Origin: Lepturacanthus savala
Lineage: Eukaryota > Chordata > Actinopteri > Scombriformes > Trichiuridae
Length of the DNA stretch: 64,000 nucleotides
NCBI GenBank assembly: GCA_030544235.1
Contig: CM060468.1
Location: 4,408,758-4,472,757 of the forward strand
Reading direction: 5' to 3'
In this document: positions 43,901 through 55,359 of the stretch, in pieces
Layout of the letters: each line of letters starts with the position of its first letter
Numbering within the stretch: position 1 is the first letter of the stretch
The notes under the pieces: generated by a model
Databases searched by the model: none
Told to the model about the DNA's origin: nothing
Seen by the model: the letters and a program-made list of their open reading frames with translations, nothing else
Position numbers and translations under genes: made by a program

Positions 43901-45326
43901 ATCTGGTTGTTTTAGCCAAGATTATGCTACAGTATATTTTCTCCTAACTATATTTACGTTTCCTGTTAAGGGCCAACCTTCAATTATGTAAATTTATTCC
44001 TGTTTATTCCTATACATTCTTATAAATTCCAATTCCCGTCCTTTACACCTCAACACTTCCTGAAGCCTGCTCCCATAGATGCCAGGGGACAGGTGGGAAA
44101 AAGAAGAAGGAAAAGAAGGAGGATGCTCTGTCCTCCTCACTCATTCTATTCTGTTGCTTGTGCTGCCTCTTGGGTTTTTTGCTGGCAGTGCATCAGCTTT
44201 ACAGCAATACAGATAATGCTTACCCAAGGCCGTTCCCTGGCTTCAGACCATCAGAACAATCGTGGCAGGGGAGACACAGGCTGATATAAATTAACAAAAC
44301 AATCAGCAGGGGTGGGAAAAGAAAAAAAAACAGGCCCTGATTTAAACCCAAAAAGTTGTAATGAAGGCAAAAATCATTAGGATTATATTTCGCTAATGGT
44401 AATTGCTCGCTCGTATTGCTTTTTAAGTGTTTCTTTTCGTCATTAAAAAGCCAGACAGGCTCAGAGGAACAAAGTGGTAAAGAGGGAATGACAGCTCCAG
44501 ACCTGCAGAGTCACCCACTCACTGCCCACAGGAAAACTGTGGTGATATTAACACTCACCGGAACACTTCATGCTAGCTGTATGGCACCTTGTTTTTCCAG
44601 AAACTTCGATCACACTAGCAATTCTGTACAGAAACACTGATTCATGCTTTTCTTCATACCAACATGTATAGTCAAGAAAAGGACGACCAAAAAAAATCTG
44701 CTTCTGAAGCGGAAAATGCTTTTAACTCTGCAAAAAAAAAAAGAACAATGCATTACCGTGAGAAATACGTGGGTTTGTTTGGGAGAAAACTCTGTGGGCA
44801 CCTTTAATTTTGGTTTGATTGTACTTATTTTCAAAGTTACCACAAAGAATATTTTTATTATATAAATTTCTATGACGTGAGCTTGTTTGTAACTTGCTGA
44901 ATCAGTGGATTGCTCATCCTTCTTGTCCCATTGGTCATTACAGCAGTGTTGCTGTATTCCCAGATCTAAGCAACACATTTATATCATAATGGCCAAAGAC
45001 TATGAAAACAAACTTAATAAAGGAGAATTAGTCTTTAACCAAATCGAAATAAACAAACTGCGATGTACATCAAAGTAAACCATATGCAAAAAAAATCACA
45101 AAAACAACATCATGCGCACACATCTTGTGTTTTTTCCCTTTGTGCTTTAGGATCATTTATAACAGGAAAAATAACAGGAAACAAATATTAAATTATTATA
45201 TTTTTTTAAATTATGGAAATCCTCCATACAAACAGTCCTACATTCTATCATTGTGTTCCTTATGGATGGAATTAATATGATTTGATTTTTATTTGCCTCA
45301 AACACACGCAAGCCTAAAACAGGCAG
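43901..45326. other. Unassigned AT-rich sequence
   Basis: Purine-rich patch 44093-44123 and A runs; overlapping frames at 44610-44978 and 44644-44865 are chance. Confidence 0.35.
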
Positions 45327-45331
45327 TATAT

Positions 45332-45363
<32 letters not shown>

Positions 45364-45376
45364 ATATATATTATAT

Positions 45377-45413
<37 letters not shown>
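45327..45413. repeat. Interrupted (AT)n tract
   Basis: Four TATA blocks broken at TTAT/AATA steps. Confidence 0.95.
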
Positions 45414-45419
<6 letters not shown>

Positions 45420-45444
45420 TTTCTATACACAATAGAAAAATAAT
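45414..45444. repeat. Perfect 13-bp hairpin at the end of the AT tract
   Basis: attatttttctat and atagaaaaataat flank the loop acaca. The stem joins directly to the self-complementary AT tract. Confidence 0.85.
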
Positions 45445-45689
45445 GACACACTGAGATAATGTGCAAGTCAGAGTCCCCTTGCATCATCATATATACTCAT
45501 ACAAAATAGATAAATATATAAAGAAATAGAAATTTAAAAGAGTAAATCTTTAATATGAAATATTAAGCACTCACAAGCATAGGGCGTCTTCTCAAAATGC
45601 ATAAAGTACCAAATTAGCAGTCCTGTTCTTTATAGCTGAGAGTAATTGTTTGTACTTGTGTTTAAATAATATAATTACAGTGAAAATAA

Positions 45690-45780
45690 ATTATTCTCCT
45701 TTTTTCCTGGGAACCCCCTGGCACCCCTTCCAGGACCCCTGAGGGTCCCCAGACCCCACTTTGAGCCCCGCTGCTGTAAA
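45690..45780. repeat. Fragment related to the 30918 hAT-like repeat
   Basis: Words aaccccctggcaccccttcc and ggacccctgagggtcc correspond to the right part of 30918-31199. Confidence 0.5.
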
Positions 45781-45869
45781 GGATTAATGTGAAGTAACAC
45801 ACAAACCTTGCTTCCTGGTGCCCTATTTTCAGCCTCTCCGTTACACACACACACACACAGACGCTGCGC

Positions 45870-46240
45870 TGTGGGTGAACCTGGGCGGTGTTTCCTCATG
45901 TCATTAAGTGTGGGTTCTCCTGGGCCACATCGCCACATTTCACTCTGCTCCAGCTGCTGCTCAGGCCAAGTCCAGTAATCACTACTTACCAGCCTCTCGG
46001 AGACACGAGCGCGCCAGCAGGAAAAGGCTCCAGGACCCGCAGGCGGGGGCCAACTCGCTTCGCAGGCCCACGTCAATCAAGTCCGGTCAGACATGAGCCC
46101 CGATACCAACGGAGCTGCCTCCGAGCCCAAACGCATTACATGAATTGAGAAGGTTTACATGAATTGGCAGCGTTGATGAACAGATGTCTTACTTGCCAGC
46201 AAATGACTTCTCTTGATTTCGCCGGCCAAATGTTGGGATG
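45870..46240. promoter_or_regulatory. Possible conserved non-coding element
   Basis: Unique balanced sequence with CpGs, repeated ttacatgaattg (46136, 46152) and gtcaatcaag. A 133-codon minus-strand frame crosses it and a CA repeat without a domain. Conservation not tested. Confidence 0.3.
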
Positions 46241-46839
46241 AGAATTTCCAAGCCGACATTTTGAAAAAGAAATTGCCCCCTCACCCCAACCCCCCCTCCC
46301 TTAAAATGGTGGACTGCTAAAAAAAAAAAAAACGCAAAAAACCACAAAATCCCTCCCGAGTTTCCTCGCAGGCCTTCTGCTTTATTCATTTATCACCACC
46401 GCGGCTGTAATTGGAGCTGACCCCTCACCTGGCCCTCGAAGAGACTGCTGGTCCAAAGCATAGTCTCTATCAGCCATCGGTTCAGCCAACAGGATGTGAC
46501 CGCACAGACGTACCCTGTGTAAGATTTTATAGGGTTCAGTGAAAAAGGAAAAAGCAAAAGAGCAGGAGAAAGCAAACAGGCCTCAAACTTACAGGAGCTG
46601 TTTGTTTTGTTGTGTTAATTGCGGCTCAATCTGCAGGAAATGGCATGCAAGTGTTTCTGAATGTTCACCAGAAATAGCGGGGGGTTATCAGCATCTGGCT
46701 GGAACAATGGAGGACATTTCATGCGGGGGTGTGTGTGTGTGTGTGTGTAAGTGAACGTGTCATGAGAAGGCTGTAATTCCAAATGTTTCACAGTGTATTC
46801 ATTAATTTTGATACAAAAGACTAGATATTTGGGGGACGA
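46241..46839. other. Unique sequence
   Basis: A run at 46320-46332 and a short GT run at 46732-46748. 46390-46520 is repeat-free and could be regulatory. Confidence 0.35.
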
Positions 46840-47308
46840 TACACTAAAGTTCAGGGTCACCCAGACAATTTTTGTGTTTTCCATTAAATGTCATACTTTT
46901 ATTTACCACCATTGACAAGGTTAGAATCAACCCCGCAAATATGATGTTCCAGATACTCAACCTGCTCAAAGGAAGGTCAGTTTTATAGCTTCTTAAAGTA
47001 GCTAAACTGTTTTCAGCGGTGCTAACATGTTAGCATCAAGGGTTTTCTAATTATCCATTAACCTTCTGACGCAATGAGCAAATTGTTCCATTAGAACACT
47101 GGAGTGATAGTTGCTGGAAATGGGCCTCTATACACCTATGTAGATATTGATGCACCAAAAACCAGACATTTGCAGCTACAATAGTCATTTACCACATTAG
47201 CAATGCATTTCTGATTAGTTTAAAGTTATCTACATTGAAGAAAACTGTGCTTTTCTTTCAAAAATAAGGACATTTCTAAGTGACCCCACACTTTTGAACA
47301 GTAGTGTA
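46840..47308 (+). mobile_element. Tc1-like miniature element, family M, near full length
   Basis: Left end tacactaaagttcagggtcac and right end gtgaccccacacttttgaac then agtagtgta are imperfect inverted repeats bounded by TA. Body words acaatttttgtgttttccat, cattagaacactggagtgat and accaaaaaccagacatttgc follow the family order. It gives the full layout for the truncated copies at 26894 and 35495. Non-coding; it would need a transposase from elsewhere. Confidence 0.85.
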
Positions 47309-48040
47309 TGCTAATTCAGATTATCTTAGCTTAGCATAAAGGCTGGAAAGGCTGGAAGATACTTTATTTGAAACAAACTTTCTTTGATTTCTCTCAAAAA
47401 AAAAAAAAATCAATAATAGACCAGATAAAAGGTTGGAAAAAGACAAGATAAAAACAAGGATTTTCAGGACATGGGTCAGTGACAAATAATAATTGGCAAG
47501 ATGAGAAAGTCAAAAACTTTTAAAGTTCAGTTCACCAAGTCTCTCAAAATGTACATTTTGTTTGCACTGGTTGGTGTCTTGTCATTTAAATGCCCATTTT
47601 TATTAGAAAAATCACAATGTTTTTAAATATTTAATCCACCATGAATATAAAACTTGTTGATAGCATGTGCTTTTAATTTTAAAAACCTTTTAAAGATATT
47701 TAAACTATCTGGTACCAAGTTTTTAGGGGTACACTACATGACAGGTTTGACACTGTCCCATAAATATGTGAAATACCAAAGGCAGAAATATGTAGCAGCA
47801 ATGTTTAAAACTAGCAACACTTCTAAATCTCACGAAATATCATAATATGTCCAAACAAAGAAGTGAAAAACATCTCCTTTTTCCAATGTTTATGCTAAGC
47901 TAAGCTAAGCTAACGGGCTGCTGGCTGTAGCTTCATATTTTGGCTACCGTACGGACACTAGGGTGGTATAGATTTTCTCCTCTCATCAGAAATAAGTGTA
48001 CATCCCAAAATGTTGGACTAATACTCCGCTGTTATGACTA
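47309..48040. mobile_element. Teleost repeat with inverted ttagcttagcataaa ends
   Basis: Left cttagcttagcataaaggctgg (47329) and right tttatgctaagctaagct (47888) are inverted. The right flank continues gctgctggctgtagcttcat and ccaaaatgttggacta, known words of a dispersed fish repeat also seen at 28895. The interior is AT-rich and unrecognised. Confidence 0.55.
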
Positions 48041-48149
48041 AAAGAAATGTAAAATTCGTCAGATTCTATTTAATGCTGTCAAAAATGTGTCACTTGTTAA
48101 CTTAAAAAAGCAAATAATGTTTCGTCTTTGCTGCTGAAAAGTCAAAATG

Positions 48150-48500
48150 TTGGCGATGTAAATTCTTTCCCAGACATGACGAATAAAAAGAAAAACTCCC
48201 CTACCGACGCCGCAGGTTTAGCGGTGGGGTATTCATTTCATACCTGGGAAAAAAAAAAAAGGAAACTGCTAAAGCAGTCTTCAGAAACATCAAAACACTG
48301 TCGACTTCTTGGCAGGCAGAAGTCGAATTAGAAGCCGCCGGCAGCCGCGTTTGGAGGACGAAGAAGAAAAAAGGGAGAGGAGAACAAGCCGCGGTCTCGG
48401 GTTTACTGCCTCGGAGCGAGAGGGATCGAAATACAAGATACGAGTGTGTCGCGTCACCGCCGAGGTTTATACACTCTTTATGTGAGCGCTATTAAAGACA
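48150..48500. promoter_or_regulatory. CpG-retaining unique block
   Basis: Over 20 CpGs between 48200 and 48470 (agccgccggcagccgcg, gtcgcgtcaccgccgagg). A/G-rich in the middle. Candidate methylation-free element; no exon recognised. Confidence 0.3.
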
Positions 48501-48674
48501 GAAAAGAAAAAAGGAAAGGGAGAACAGAGACAAAGGAAAGAGAAGGGAGGGTAATTTAATTTCATCTGCACTAAAAGGCAGGAGTGTTGGCACCGGCCAG
48601 TGATTCGCCTCGTTAGCTCCACGCCAGCCAACGCATATTTCACTTGTGAGTAATGTGGAAGATGGAGAGTTTGC

Positions 48675-48716
48675 CCTCCTCCTCCTCCTCCTCTTCTTCT
48701 TCTTTTCCTCCTCTTC
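48675..48716. repeat. (CTC)/(TTC) microsatellite
   Basis: Pyrimidine trinucleotide run. Confidence 0.9.
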
Positions 48717-48888
48717 ACCATTCTCCCTTTCTTCTTTCCACCTCTCTTCTTATCTGTATCATCCCCCAAATTGCCTTCATACATTTGAAGTTTTAAACGT
48801 TGGGGTTTTTCAAAGTGCAGATAGAGATCTCAGAAGCAGCACAGGACTTTAAAGTTAAAAAAATCAGGAATGAGGGGGATGTTTTTAA

Positions 48889-48929
48889 GTGTGTGTGTGT
48901 GTGTGTGTGTGCGTGCGTGTGTGTGTGTG
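48889..48929. repeat. (GT)n microsatellite
   Basis: GT run with GC variants in the centre. Confidence 0.95.
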
Positions 48930-49083
48930 ATGCGATGCAGTTCAATGGGTTATTGTGGCAGCTTCAGGAAGTGTAAAAGGATCAGCAACATTAAATGGCC
49001 AACAGGGGCAACTATCAGATTCCCTTAAAACAAGCCAGGACAATTAGAGAAAAACAAGAGCACAGAGTGTGTCTTTGCGTGTG

Positions 49084-49417
49084 CACACACACACACACAC
49101 AGAGCGACTAACCTCCCCACACACACACACACACACACACACACGTGTGTGTAAATGAAATAATTTAACTTGCATTTGCTTAAAAATATAAAAGAAGGAA
49201 GAAAAGTCACACACACACAAAGGCACAACATACATGTAGCTACCACACACACACACACTTTTAAACATATTCACACACATGCACGCATGACTAACTCACT
49301 GATATAGTGTAAGTGAAAGTATTTAACTTGTATCTGAGTGAAAAAAATAAAAGGAGAAAAGTCACACACACACACACACACTTAGGCACAACACACATGT
49401 AGCTACCACACACACAC

Positions 49418-49452
<35 letters not shown>
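49084..49452. repeat. CA-rich block with a duplicated 110-bp unit
   Basis: Unit 1 (49148-49258) and unit 2 (49308-49420) share order and words: gtgtaaRtgaaa, ttaactt, agaaaagtcacacacacac, ggcacaaca and atgtagctaccacacac. CA runs of different length separate them. Offset is about 160 bases. Confidence 0.85.
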
Positions 49453-49455
<3 letters not shown>

Positions 49456-50229
49456 CGCCATCACCGCCGCACACACACTTCTCACTTCATCACCCTGCGG
49501 GCTTGTTAAAAGGCAGTTTGCAGCGTGCTGTAAAGCGGGGCTCTGAGTCGCCGTGGCGAGTCAGGTAACAAATTGGCAGGGTTGTTTTTCCTTGTGCTGC
49601 TGATTGTGGGAGTGGGTGTGTGTTTTTCACCCCGTCGGAGGCCCGGCTCTGCGCTGGAGCGTGAACGAGAGCGAAATGACAGAAACGCTATTCACATCTT
49701 CCGTTTTCTCCCTTCTCTTCTTTCCCCTTCCTATCGCTCCGTCTCTTAGCCCGAGGGCCACCAAACAGATTATTAATCTATTACTCTTCCACCTCTTCTT
49801 CTCTTACTCATTTGCACTTGTCATCGTGCTTTTTTCCTTCCTTCCCTCAGGGGCAGGATTCTCACTTTGTATTTAATTTCAAAAGTATGAACAGATATAA
49901 TTCAGTTTCTATAAGGAGGCAGAGATGGAAAGAAGTCACTGGATACCAGAGGAACAGTATTCTATTACAGTTCCGTTTTAAATTGATGGTATTCTGAATA
50001 TAGTTCATAGTACAGTGGTAATATAATACCTCTCTTAACCATCCACCCCTCCCCTGTAGCATCAATAGTACTTTAAATCTGAAAGAAAAAAAAAATAAGG
50101 TTTAGAGTTCAGTTATTGGCTGGGATGTGGTTGGGGGCGGGATTTACAGAGAGGTGAAAGGGTGAAATAGCTGAAGGCCGATGAGAATAGATCCCTTGTT
50201 AACTGATCATTTAAGTTACTGAAGTTAAC
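49453..50229. other. Unique sequence
   Basis: 49490-49600 is repeat-free with CpGs (ccgtggcgagtcagg). Pyrimidine-rich 49690-49850. No gene recognised. Confidence 0.35.
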
Positions 50230-50350
50230 TCTTCCTGAAGTTTCTTCCTCTTTTTTTTTACCTGTTTTTAGTGAGTTTTAATGATGTGAGGGTCTAAGGA
50301 CAGGAAATGTTGTGTTGCTGTTGGACAAACGAGTTGAATCTGAATCCGTA
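50230..50350 (+). mobile_element. LINE 3' tail fragment
   Basis: gatgtgagggtctaaggaca and flanking words match the tails at 41190 and 43080. Confidence 0.6.
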
Positions 50351-50463
50351 ATTTGTCATTTTGCGCTCGTCTTAAGTCACTCGTCTTAAGACTCCAACCA
50401 TGCGGTTTTAAACTGTATGTTTTTATAAGGGAAACCAGCATGAGCCAGGTTGTTCAGTTGGAT

Positions 50464-50630
50464 ATACAGTAGTGTTCAAAATAACCAGATTAATCCAGGT
50501 TTTTAGCACATTTTTTATTGCAACATGGCAAATAATTTACCAGTAGGTGCAGTAGATTCTCAGAAAACCAACAAGACCCATCGTTAAGGCTGTGCAATAG
50601 GGCAATTAGTTGAAAGGGGGTGTGTTGGAC
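50464..50630 (+). mobile_element. Tc1-like terminal fragment (second family)
   Basis: Starts acagtagtgttcaaaataa and continues aaccagattaatccaggttt, ggtgcagtagattctcag, ggcaattagttgaaaggggg, the terminal region of a fish Tc1-like element. The transposase and the other end are absent. Confidence 0.75.
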
Positions 50631-50837
50631 TGTTATTATTTAGAACTTTTTCATCACATGACAGTTTTGATACATTCCAAAGTATAAAATACCTGACTTA
50701 ACTTAACAGACAAGCTTATACATTTAATTTTAGGGCATCTATTCACTGAAGAATCTACAGCAGCCTCCTAAACTGAAATTAGATGTAGTCAACATGCTTT
50801 TAAAATAGCCTTTTTTTATGATTAATGACCGTTTTAT

Positions 50838-51025
50838 TGTATCACAGACATGTAAGAGATGATGTTGTTATCTTGACGTGTTTCCACGGTAACTTGCATC
50901 TTCTTCAGGTCACGTAAGATGGAGTTTGTGATGCATTTTTATGAGCTGTTGTAACACCAGCTCATAAAAGCACTATGACCTGAAGAAGACGGAAGTTCCC
51001 GTTCAAACATGTCTGTGATAAAAGA
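50838..51025. mobile_element. Inverted-repeat element
   Basis: tatcacagacatgt and cttcttcaggtcac on the left pair with gacctgaagaag and acatgtctgtgata on the right. Arms are about 70 bases with a short loop. A further nested pair, atgagctgttg / cagctcat, sits at the centre. Confidence 0.7.
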
Positions 51026-52491
51026 AAACAGTGAGTCACACTATGAATGAAGATGCATTGAACCTCAGATAAGTGTTACCTTCGTTAATGTTCTTATTAT
51101 TAAAAAGGAAGACAAAGGGTATTTCTGAAAATGTCAGAAATGCTTATCCTTTTCTAACGCTTATGCTGTTTTTCACAATTTTCGGCTAACATTACACCCA
51201 CCAGTTATAGATGAGCTAAAGTAACAAGAACGGTTCAGAACATTTTGGTCAAATTATTTGAAACGTAACACCTAAGTGAGAACACCCACAATGTTGGTAA
51301 TAATCCCTCGTGGCAAAGGAGAACTGTGCAAACAACTTCCAGAACAGTAAGTTCAACCAAGAAGCCAGTTGAATTCTTTCTTTTTTTATGATAACTGCAA
51401 CTATAACAGTAACTGATAAAAAGATATAAAGAAAACTATGACCAAAACTACAAAAAAATGTTGTGATACACCAAACAGCAGATTTAATTGATCCTGAAAC
51501 TTTCCTTTTCTTATTTTTTGTGATTTACATTTGCTTTTTTCCAACTCGTCTTCATTCATTTTTAATCCCTGTTGTACAGGTACGTTTCTTCTTCTTATAT
51601 TCATAAAATAAAATATAAATAAAGTAAAAATGCAAACTCTATTATAACCAAGCTTTTAAAGAGTGCTACATAAGCACATAACCATTCTGTCATTACTTTA
51701 AAAGGTTTAAGTACCAACAATCATCTCAATAAAGTTTTATCTCCTCACTCAAGCTTCTCTCTGGAGGAGAGAGAACAGGTCGTTAGCCTCATTATTATTA
51801 ATGAGCCTCTCCTCTGATTGGCTGACTTGAATTGCTGAGGGCAGCAGAACATTGGCCGTGTGTATTTCTCTGTGGATCGTGGCTTTTAAAACATGGTATT
51901 TATAGAACATGGAGACCTTCATATAGTCAAAAAGCAATTAAAATCTCACTTCCTGTGATATAAAGCAATTAAAATCCCCCTTTATGTGATATGGGACCTT
52001 TAGGTAATACTCTATAGGTGACTTGTAGGTGACTCACATAGGTCAATCTATTTGAAGGGCTGTAGTTTCAGTTTAAAACCTCAACAAACCGAAAACCATC
52101 CATATGCTACAGTGTTTTTTCAGCCACTGGCAGCTGAAAAAAGGGAGCTTTTAAAACCCTGACAAGAGCATAAAGCCTTTACTGTATTGTTTCATCGATA
52201 TAAAACAGCTCCTCGAGACTTCAAGACGGTCGTGGAGATGAAACAGATCTTTGCTAAGCTTGCTTGTTATGACTCTGTAAACCGGCGTCCCACAACAAAA
52301 GCTCCCCAATAACACCAGGGTAATTGTGCCATAAAAAAAAAAAAAAACGAGCTGTAGAAGAGAAGAAACCGGAGAAGAAAGAGCTCAGTCAGAAATGTAA
52401 AGAGTGCACCACGGCACCATTTCCTGATGGGCAATCATTGGCTGCTCTTCCAGGCTTTGACTCATTCTTCAAAGTGTGTATAGGAACGCAC
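51026..52491. other. AT-rich unassigned sequence
   Basis: No gene or repeat family recognised. An A run is at 52334-52347. Confidence 0.35.
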
Positions 52492-52516
52492 GTGTGTGTG
52501 TGTGTGTGTGTGTGTG
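52492..52516. repeat. (GT)12 microsatellite
   Basis: Perfect run between two cacgtg-like words. Confidence 0.9.
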
Positions 52517-52639
52517 CACGTGACTGAAGGCCAAACCCCGAAAAACACCTATATGATTACAGCTTGGCTCTCCAGCTTCTCTTTTTTTTTTTACATTTAG
52601 GATAATGACTGCAGGTCCAGACAGGGAGAGGGTGGGGAG

Positions 52640-52870
52640 GGTTAGACGGTGATCGGCCCTTTGATTGGACGAAAGGCCGAGCCGAGGACGCGGCTGATTG
52701 GACGCGGCGCCGACAGATGGACGAACAGGCAGCGAGGTGCGGACAGGGGACGTTCCTGAGTCCAATTATGCGAGCCCGACTCTCTCTTTCTCTCCCTCGG
52801 CCAGACTTTTCCACCCTCGCTCCCTCCCTCCGCCTCTACGATCCATCATCGTGAACAGCATCATCAATGA
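52640..52870. promoter_or_regulatory. CpG-retaining block with inverse CCAAT boxes
   Basis: tgattggacg occurs twice (near 52662 and 52694) within a CpG-rich stretch (acgcggcgccgac). This could be promoter-like, but no transcript features can be shown. Confidence 0.3.
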
Positions 52871-53079
52871 GGCTAATATTAATGCCATCCACAACCCCGG
52901 CTCCCTCCCTGCACACACACACACACGACATGTTGTAGCGACAGCCCATAATTCTGTGTGCGCTGACCCTGACAGGGTGAAACATAAAACACTCTATTTA
53001 AAGGGCATCAGCAGGTTTTACAGCGATACATGTCAGCCTATGTTCCCGATGACGTACACGCCAACACATGCGTGTTTCT

Positions 53080-53225
53080 GAACATGGGGGGTATCGCTTT
53101 ACCCGTCAGGGCCTTCATGTCCACTTTCTCCATGGTGTGGAACCCCCCTTCGGTCCTCATGAGGGCAGAAAGACAAGCGCATGTGTTTACTTTCTGGGTT
53201 TTATTCGTTGCTTTGGGTTCAGTGC
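53080..53225. repeat. Local repeat R, copy 1
   Basis: Contains cagggccttcatgtccactt, tccatggtgtggaacc and agggcagaaagacaagcgc. Same unit as 54285-54465 and 54690-54895. The minus strand of all three is open over SALMRTE...MKAL. Confidence 0.75.
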
Positions 53226-53232
53226 ATGGATG

Positions 53233-53720
53233 TATTATAGGAACTGGATACAGGACTGAAAAATGGCCGCCGTTCATTTCAGTGGAGGTTGTTCATCTGG
53301 CGCCTACGCTAAAAAGATCCTGACTTCTGGGTTTATTTCTGCATCATGTGACCCATAGAGACTAATCAGTAGAGTCACCTCCCATGATGCTCCGGGGGCT
53401 CCCATCATGCCCCAGGGCGATGAGAATGTGTAAATTGTAAAAAAATAAAAATAAAAAATAAAAAACACAGCACTTTTCTGACTGTTTCTTGACAGATAAA
53501 GTCCATGATTTTAATACATAGAATCCAAAGATTAGTAATTAACAGGGTTATAGTTTTGAGTGTCCTGTCAATGGTTTTACAGGCTTCTCTTTTACTATTA
53601 ACATTTATGGGAAAAAATGCTTTTTGGGTCGCATTGGATTTTTTTGTTACAGTACCACAAGAGACCACTGGGGGGAAAATCGGTTACTTAACTGTTGAAA
53701 AATTCTGGTAGTTTTCCTAG
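53233..53720. repeat. Probable dispersed repeat, family unknown
   Basis: Words catgtgacccatagagacta, cctcccatgatgctccgggg and acatttatgggaaaaaatgc look like a dispersed teleost repeat from memory. Ends not found. Low certainty. Confidence 0.3.
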
Positions 53721-54284
53721 TTTTCCAATGGGCGAAGCCAGTGGCTAATGGCTAATTTTGATGGTCCGCTAGTGGCTAGCTACATGGAAGAAACCAGTCA
53801 AATTAATATGTAGAAGGCAGGAAGTCATTTAATCACATCACTTGTTCAAAATTTGTTCAAAATCAGCCTCTTTTTTAATGGTTAAGATTAGACCTAACGA
53901 TCATTAACAAGCTCTAACGATGTAAGTTATTAGAGAGGTGAAGAAAAAAACAACAGAGAGCGGGAAGTGGGGTGTCTAACCAATCATTTTCATAGTTTTT
54001 CCCTCATTGATTCATGATCTCATGTGCCTTAGATATAAATAAATATGGAACATTGTTACTATATAATAGTATATTTTTTAATAACATGGTTAAAACATTT
54101 CAACATGCTGAAGGCTCAAACCTGCAGGCAACTTGCAAAGGAGAGTTAAGGAGAGAGATGAAGATGGAGTCAGATTATTATGGTAGTATAGTATTTTTTT
54201 TTCCATGTCCCCACTAGAAATTATTCTCTGAAAATGTGCTGTTTATTGTCCCCCCATCAACGAAATGGGATTTTTGCCCTCGGC
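53721..54284. other. AT-rich unassigned sequence
   Basis: Short local repeats of ggctaatgg / gtggctagc near 53740-53785; nothing else. Confidence 0.35.
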
Positions 54285-54465
54285 TGAGGGTATTGCTTTA
54301 CTTATCAGGGCCTTCATTTGACTTTCAAACCTCTCTTTGGTCCTCATAAGGGCAGAAAAATAAGCGCATGTAATTGCTTTCTGGGTTTTCTTCGTCAAGT
54401 GAAGCAGATGGCCGCGAAAACAGAAGAAGTTGGGTCTCGTATGAGCAAGTTTATACTTTCTATCT
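54285..54465. repeat. Local repeat R, copy 2
   Basis: tcagggccttcatttgactt, ataagggcagaaaaataagc, gtgaagcagatggccgcg, agaagttgggtctcgtatga. Partly deleted relative to copy 3. Confidence 0.75.
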
Positions 54466-54469
54466 TGAT

Positions 54470-54612
54470 TTTGGTACAATTAGTCCAACATTGAATAGAA
54501 TTATCTTATTGCACTGGCAGATAATGTAGCTTATTTCAAGCTTTTTTCTCGATTTTAGTCAATTTAATTCTTTTTTTGGTTTTTGAGAAACTGTTTAACC
54601 CAAATCAGGAAA
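54470..54612. mobile_element. Foldback miniature element fragment
   Basis: gattttggtacaattagtcc and ttgcactggcagataatgta are words of an AT-rich teleost miniature element, also present at 55988, 57085 and 57360. It separates two R units. Confidence 0.55.
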
Positions 54613-54619
54613 AAAAAAA

Positions 54620-54895
54620 CTAGCATTCAAGTGAAGCAGATGGTCCTGAAGTGAGCAAATGAGCGAATACAGAAGAAGTTGGGTGTCGTACAGGCTTTAC
54701 TCATCAGGGCCTTCATGTCGACTTTCTCCATGGTGTGGAACCTCCTTTCGGTCCCCATAAGGGCAGAAAGACGAGTGCACATGCCTTCTTTGTAGTTTTT
54801 TTCCTTCGTCGCGTCGCGTTCAGTGAAGCAGATGGCCGCGGACTGAGCGCAAACAGAAGAAGTTGGGTCTCGTATGGGCAAGTTTATACTTTATG
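54620..54895. repeat. Local repeat R, copy 3 plus partial head
   Basis: Full unit at 54690-54895 (gggccttcatgtcgactttc, aagggcagaaagacgagtgc, gtgaagcagatggccgcg, agttgggtctcgtatgggc), preceded by a second partial head at 54630-54690 with the same aagcagatgg and agaagttgggt words. Confidence 0.75.
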
Positions 54896-55359
54896 TCTCT
54901 CCAAATTGGAGCCGCTGGCAGTTCCTGGTCTTGCTCATACATACGTGGCAGTGGATCAATCCCTTCCGCAACTGCGAATGTTCCGATTTGCATGTGTCAC
55001 CGCTCATGAGCTCATCCATGTGTGTGTGTGTCAAGACGGTGTGTGTGTGTGTATTAGGGGGTGGGGGGTTGCACTGAGGAGTCACTTCATGTCTCTCCAA
55101 ACTGGAGCACTTGACTCCAGATCGTTGGCTTATTTTTTTTCATGCCAGCCCAGGCTGCCAGTTCAGATCATTATCCGACAGCACTTGGAAAGTGAGTACT
55201 CTTGGTTTTTTTTTGGTTTTTTTCCTCCGCTGCCAGTCTGCTTCGACCGGGATGTGACGAAGTGTTTCAGGATGCTCCGCCGCTGCCGTTGACGAAGGGG
55301 GGGGGTTGGCGGCTTTGTCTGGGTCTGATTGTCCTTCCTCCATGCAATCAAGAAAGACT
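54896..55359. other. Unassigned sequence
   Basis: tgtctctccaaaYtggagc occurs at 54894 and 55090, a short direct repeat. Part of the 195-codon minus-strand frame 55140-55727 lies here, with no domain. Confidence 0.35.

Noticed and set aside
45675..46076. 133-codon minus-strand frame
   Set aside because: Passes through a CA repeat and a repeat fragment; no domain; length within chance.
49084..49452. CA-rich duplicated block as a CRISPR-like array
   Set aside because: The repeats are dinucleotide runs of varying length and the spacers are copies of each other.
54735..55292. 185-codon plus-strand open frame
   Set aside because: It crosses repeat unit R and short GT runs; no domain; the shared open frame of the R units is on the other strand.
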